NCBI GenBank assembly: GCA_017472115.1
Contig: JAFUQW010000097.1
Location: forward strand, 1 to 8,162
Source: Bacteroidales bacterium
GTDB taxonomy: Bacteria; Bacteroidota; Bacteroidia; Bacteroidales; UBA932
Direction of reading: 5' to 3'
Length of the DNA: 8,162 nt
Part shown: piece after piece, positions 5,142 through 8,162 of the stretch
How the letters are laid out: every line of letters starts with the position of its first letter
Numbering within the stretch: the stretch's first letter is position 1
Made by a program: the position numbers and the translations under genes
Notes under the pieces: model-generated
Told to the model about the DNA's origin: nothing
Databases searched by the model: none
Seen by the model: the letters and a program-made list of their open reading frames with translations, nothing else

Positions 5142-7409
5142 TTATAAGTCAATTGTTATGCCGGCAGTCCATCTGAGAGGCTTGCCCCTCTGGAAGAACG
5201 AATTGCCGACGGATTTGAAATAAAACACGTTATGATCTTTGTTCAGCAGGTTGTCCATCCTGAATCGGAGGTCGAACCATTTGAAGTCCATTCTGATGTC
5301 TGCTCCGAGCTGGGCCACTATCGGCTCGATGAGAGTATTGGCCTCGTCCCACCAAATGCGTCCGACAGCGCTGCAGTCGGCGTTGACCGACAATCCGCGT
5401 ACCACATCGCTGCCGAATGTGAAGAAATATCCTATGCGGGCGTTGGCCGTGTGCTCTGGAGAGTAGGGGATGCGGTTGCCGCTGTAGTCGTTGTTGCCGT
5501 CGTCGTATTTCGTGAAACGGGCGTCCGTGTAGCCGTAGGAAGCGGATGCGCTGAACCCTCCGACGTTGTAGGACAGCGAGGCTTCGGCGCCGATGCTGCG
5601 CGAACGTCCCACATTGGCCATCATCCTGCCTGTCGATTTTCCCGGAGGGAAGAGGGTGATCTGCTGGTCGCGGCAGCTTATGTAGAACAGAGATGCGGAG
5701 CCGCTGAAGCGGTGCTTTCCGCTGCGCAGGTCTATCTTGCCGCCTATCTCGTAATTCCATGTCTTTTCTGGACGGTAGGCCGTGCTTTCGGCTGTCACGG
5801 CGGTGCCGGGGTCGTCAAGATAGACCCCGAGGTCGGCCATAAGCCCGTTCATCATCATGTTCTGAAGGATGTCCGAGAATATCTGGGTGTTGAATCCTCC
5901 GCTTCTGTATCCTTTGGAAACCACAGCGAAAAGGGCCGCATGGGTGTTCCCTTCCGACAGGTCGTACAAGGCCGAGATTTTCGGCAGGAGCTCCACATAA
6001 TGGTTGCCTACATTGCCTTTATAGACGGTCTCGAAGAGTTTCCAGTCCTTCATGGTCGGCTGGAAACGGTAGTTTATGGCGGCGTCGCTGCAGTAGCTCA
6101 TGGTGCTGCCCTCATAGTCAAGCCGCAGGCCTGCGGTGAGGAGCCAGCGACCGAAAGTGAAATATGACTCGTGATAGAGTGCAGCTCCGAAAGTATTTAT
6201 GCCGAATTCGCTCCCGATCGGGAAATTGTCTTCAAGGATGGCGAGGGGAGCGTCGAATCCTCCCTTGATGTCATCGGGAATGTTCGAGTTGGCATTGCCA
6301 AGGATGAGTTCGTCGATACCGTCCTTCTTGAAATGCACGGGGGCCGACATCCTGTTGAATTTCCAGAAGGCGAATGCGCCGCTCTGCCAGTCCCACCATT
6401 CCTTCTTCCATCCTTCCTCCGGTCTCAGCACGAACTCCTGTGTCAGAGCTCCTTCCCTCTGTATCTGGGCGAGAGTGAACATCGAGCGTGTGGTGAAGTC
6501 CTGGTCCAGATTCATCCTGTCCAGAAGCACCTGCAGGGCAGATATGCTGTTGAGGGTGTAGTTCTCAGTATTCAGGCGGAGCTTCACAGCTTCCGTCAGA
6601 TTGAAGCGCCTGTAGGCGCATAAGTCATTGTATGAGGTTTCAGACAATGTTCCTGTCTCGGGTCTGTACTGGCGGTATGGCCAGCCTCCCTGGGTGAGAG
6701 CTCCTGCGGAGAAGATGTTCTCGAAATAGAGGTCCGGACGGAGCTGCTTTTCGAGCCTCAAACGGAGGGAAAGTCCGTCGTATGGGTCGCATTTCTCACC
6801 GCTGAAATCATTGGTGTAGAATCCTTCTGAATGTCTGAATCCTATCCCGCCTCCTATCGCAAGGCCTCCTTCCGTCTTTCCGTAGGCAGATGCTCGGGCG
6901 GTGACCGTGTTGGCCGAACCGTATTCCACCCCGGCACGAATACCTTTGAAATCAGCAGGGGAGAGAGTGCTGAGAGAGAGCACTCCGCACATCGAATTGC
7001 GGCCGTAGAGCGTGCCTTGAGGGCCTCGGAACATGTCGGCGCGGCGGATGTCCAGCATCTCCATGTCGTAGGCGTTCTTGTTCAGCACCGGAATGTCATC
7101 GATATAGAGTCCCAGCACAGGATTCTCCATCCTCGAACCGAAACCTCGGAGATAAATAGAGGACGTCATTGCCGAGCCGTAATCGGGAATATGCAGGTTC
7201 GGGACTATCGCAGACAGGCTCTTGGGACTGTCTATGCCTCTTTCGTCAAGCTCGTTGAGATAGATGACCGAAACAGGAGATGCCAGCCTTTCCAAAGGGA
7301 GAATCTGCTTTACGGAGGTCTCCACCACGGCGCTGCTCAATGTGTCGTGGAGTTCCTCTGCCGGCAGCAAGACTGACAGCAAGACAGTTATGAGGGTGCT
7401 TAAAATCAC
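5142..7409 (-). CDS. TonB-dependent outer-membrane receptor
   Basis: The product has 755 residues and is a 22-strand-barrel type receptor for active, TonB-ExbBD-powered uptake across the outer membrane. A hydrophobic N-terminus (2-16) acts as signal peptide. A possible TonB box lies around SSAVVETS (25-32). The plug (about 40-150) shows SPVSVIYLNELDERGI, IPDYGSAMTSSIYLRGFGSR, LYIDDIPV, and RRADMFRGPQGTLYGRNSMCGVL, the strongest family signature. The remainder is alternating aromatic-rich strands, with RPEKTWNYEIGGK and RSIGAEASLSYN as barrel landmarks. There is no N-terminal carboxypeptidase-like domain, so it is not SusC-like. The last residue is Leu rather than the usual Phe. The start is GTG at 7409: a TAG lies in frame upstream and the next ATG (residue 81) would remove the plug start. 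The signal peptide then has no Lys/Arg, which is unusual. The downstream calycin-like lipoprotein may be its partner. Ligand unknown. Confidence 0.92.
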   Translation of the reverse strand: MILSTLITVLLSVLLPAEELHDTLSSAVVETSVKQILPLERLASPVSVIYLNELDERGIDSPKSLSAIVPNLHIPDYGSAMTSSIYLRGFGSRMENPVLGLYIDDIPVLNKNAYDMEMLDIRRADMFRGPQGTLYGRNSMCGVLSLSTLSPADFKGIRAGVEYGSANTVTARASAYGKTEGGLAIGGGIGFRHSEGFYTNDFSGEKCDPYDGLSLRLRLEKQLRPDLYFENIFSAGALTQGGWPYRQYRPETGTLSETSYNDLCAYRRFNLTEAVKLRLNTENYTLNSISALQVLLDRMNLDQDFTTRSMFTLAQIQREGALTQEFVLRPEEGWKKEWWDWQSGAFAFWKFNRMSAPVHFKKDGIDELILGNANSNIPDDIKGGFDAPLAILEDNFPIGSEFGINTFGAALYHESYFTFGRWLLTAGLRLDYEGSTMSYCSDAAINYRFQPTMKDWKLFETVYKGNVGNHYVELLPKISALYDLSEGNTHAALFAVVSKGYRSGGFNTQIFSDILQNMMMNGLMADLGVYLDDPGTAVTAESTAYRPEKTWNYEIGGKIDLRSGKHRFSGSASLFYISCRDQQITLFPPGKSTGRMMANVGRSRSIGAEASLSYNVGGFSASASYGYTDARFTKYDDGNNDYSGNRIPYSPEHTANARIGYFFTFGSDVVRGLSVNADCSAVGRIWWDEANTLIEPIVAQLGADIRMDFKWFDLRFRMDNLLNKDHNVFYFKSVGNSFFQRGKPLRWTAGITIDL

Positions 7410-7416
7410 AGGACGG

Positions 7417-7424
7417 CAAAGGTA
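7417..7424 (-). promoter_or_regulatory. Bacteroidota -7 box TACCTTTG for the TonB-dependent receptor
   Basis: On the - strand TACCTTTG (7424 to 7417) matches TAnnTTTG exactly. It lies 7 nt before the GTG start, so transcription from it would begin at or within a few bases of the start codon. A TTTTG is present upstream but only 10 nt away, too close for a normal -33 element. Confidence 0.5.
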
Positions 7425-7477
7425 GCACTATTCCCAAAATAATCCTACCCTCTTTTCAGATAGGCCCGTCCGGCAAG

Positions 7478-7501
7478 CCGCCATGCATGTTTTTCTCTTT
7501 T
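7478..7501. repeat. 24-bp imperfect direct repeat, copy 1
   Basis: Begins CCGCCATGCA, then TG, then TTTTTCTCTTTT. It matches 8069-8092 at 22 of 24 positions, in the same orientation and 591 bp apart. On the - strand weaker similarity continues a further dozen bases past the GGCGG end. It sits about 55 nt upstream of the receptor's -7 box. Confidence 0.75.
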
Positions 7502-7617
7502 CTTTATTATACGTGTGACGGAATGCTTCTCATTTATGACCATTGTCAGATGGTTGTAATATATGACATGCGAGAAACAGTTATTTGTCAGATACTTGTT
7601 TATGAGAGATCGAATCC
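7502..7617. other. AT-rich stretch without a recognisable gene
   Basis: It lies between the decayed antirepressor gene and repeat copy 1. TTGTCAGAT occurs at 7543-7551 and 7585-7593 (42 bp apart), each followed two bases later by TTGT. One - strand frame stays open here, but it has no start and no recognisable motif. It may be the eroded C-terminal part of the neighbouring pseudogene; that cannot be shown by eye. Confidence 0.4.
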
Positions 7618-7999
7618 TTAATAAGCAAGTGACTGTTGTATTGAAAGTTCAGGGTCTATCATCTGATTGACCCTTTCCGATGCAACTTCAGCAATCCATT
7701 GCTAGAAAGGTTCGCCTTTCGGGGACGGAATAGATTGTATTATTCTGAATACGCCGGACAAACCTGCACAATTGACTTTCTGAACACCGCCCGCAGTGAT
7801 CATGGAAGGGGGTGACAATTTGTCCCCACCCTTTTGACAGTTCGGTATCCCTCTTCTTCATCTCCTTGATATAATCAGACGGATTCACACTGTCAGTCAG
7901 AGCCTCAACGACATCTGCAACCGAGAAAAACCAGTCTTCCCTTTCCTCGTCCCAAACAGAACGAATTATCCTCCCTTCAAACAGTTGCAATTTATCCAT
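7618..7999 (-). pseudogene. Decayed BRO-N / phage antirepressor-family gene
   Basis: From ATG 7999 the frame reads MDKLQLFEGRIIRSVWDEER.DWFFSVADVVEALTDSVNPSDYIKEMKKRDTELSKGWGQIVTP, the N-terminal BRO domain of phage antirepressor-like proteins. Around 7801-7813 (after a run of five C on the - strand) homology moves to another frame: MITAGGVQKVNCAGLSGVFR (from 7803), then IIQSIPSPKGEPF, the TAG at 7704-7702, and beyond it QWIAEVASERVNQMIDPELS up to a TAA at 7620-7618. Intact relatives read through as TPLPM.TAGG...EPF.QWIAEV and continue with a WINQR-type C-terminal region, missing here. So there are at least a frameshift, a nonsense codon and a lost C-terminus. The 103-codon open frame that remains is not a functional gene. 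BRO-N proteins bind DNA and are frequent in prophages and mobile islands. Two independent lesions argue against sequencing error. Confidence 0.85.
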
Positions 8000-8024
8000 A
8001 TATCAAAATATTATATCAATTCCG

Positions 8025-8057
8025 CAAAGGTGCAAAAAAGCAGGCAGCCTGTCAAAA
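8025..8057 (-). promoter_or_regulatory. Bacteroidota promoter of the antirepressor pseudogene
   Basis: On the - strand TTTTG (8057-8053), then 20 nt, then CACCTTTG (8032-8025). This fits the TTTG-N19/21-TAnnTTTG consensus with one mismatch in the -7 box. It lies about 25 nt upstream of the ATG at 7999. The promoter seems better preserved than the gene it serves. Confidence 0.6.
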
Positions 8058-8067
8058 TTTTCGACAG
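8049..8067. promoter_or_regulatory. Possible operator: inverted repeat over the -33 region
   Basis: CTGTC (8049-8053) and GACAG (8063-8067) flank AAAATTTTC. Weaker pairing extends outward (GGC 8043-8045 with GCC 8071-8073). It overlaps the -33 element of the antirepressor promoter, where a repressor would act. As RNA on the + strand it could also form a hairpin followed by a T-rich run (8081-8096). Confidence 0.35.
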
Positions 8068-8068
8068 A

Positions 8069-8092
8069 CCGCCATGCAGATTTTTCTCTTTT
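8069..8092. repeat. 24-bp imperfect direct repeat, copy 2
   Basis: Begins CCGCCATGCA, then GA, then TTTTTCTCTTTT; the only differences from copy 1 (7478-7501) are the two bases after GCA. It lies about 12 nt upstream of the -33 element of the antirepressor promoter. Downstream (8093-8162) is AT-rich sequence with a weak hairpin (8110-8138) and no gene. Confidence 0.75.
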
Positions 8093-8162
8093 TTATATGT
8101 TTTTAACTTTTTTAAGATTCTATCTGAAATTCTTAAAATGATACAGAAAGATTAAGAAGTGC

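Noticed and set aside
5232..6167. A 311-codon open frame on the + strand, opposite the receptor gene.
   Set aside because: It is the antisense shadow of a clear TonB-dependent receptor, with low-complexity composition and no recognisable domain. The same holds for the + strand frames at 6171-6623 and 6831-7376.
7543..7593. TTGTCAGAT twice, 42 bp apart.
   Set aside because: Only two short copies with little shared sequence between them; not a CRISPR array or a convincing tandem repeat.
7651..7674. AGGGTC...GACCCT inverted repeat.
   Set aside because: It lies in the recognisable coding remnant of the antirepressor (VNQMIDPEL), so it is most likely incidental.
8110..8138. TTTTAAGA...TCTTAAAA inverted repeat near the window end.
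   Set aside because: AT-only arms in AT-rich sequence with a bulge; it could be part of a terminator for a gene outside the window, but nothing supports it.

Overview
The window looks like a chromosomal piece of a Bacteroidales bacterium (phylum Bacteroidota). The signs are promoter boxes of the TAnnTTTG type, start codons preceded by A-rich sequence rather than a strong Shine-Dalgarno, protein sequences of fusA and rpsJ that read as Bacteroidales, a TonB-dependent outer-membrane receptor, and a small lipoprotein that resembles the Bacteroidales calycin-like family. I cannot fix the genus from the sequence alone.

Positions 1-2630 hold the end of the streptomycin (str) operon on the + strand: the tail of rpsG (S7), complete fusA (EF-G) and complete rpsJ (S10). 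The usual continuation into rplC and the S10 ribosomal cluster is missing. rpsJ is instead followed by a strong inverted repeat, a tRNA with CAU anticodon, a textbook intrinsic terminator and a queuosine-precursor transporter of the YhhQ family (2895-3566, +). The fusA product has a striking change: the invariant P-loop glycine before the lysine is a cysteine.

From 3591 to 7409 everything is on the - strand. Reading in the direction of transcription there is a TonB-dependent receptor (7409-5142), a 157-bp gap filled by nested inverted repeats including a 64-bp MITE-like element, a small calycin-like lipoprotein (4984-4517), and a seven-helix or so DUF1295/ICMT-like membrane methyltransferase relative (4394-3591), which converges on the transporter gene. 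The receptor and lipoprotein probably form an outer-membrane uptake or surface-binding pair with an unknown ligand. The membrane protein is probably separate.

The last 750 bases are AT-richer and contain no intact gene. They hold a decayed BRO-N/phage-antirepressor-family gene (7999 to about 7618, -), broken by a frameshift and an in-frame stop but still with a good Bacteroidota promoter. Two imperfect 24-bp direct repeats lie upstream of the receptor promoter and upstream of the antirepressor promoter, in the same orientation. I see no CRISPR array, no intact transposase and no rRNA.
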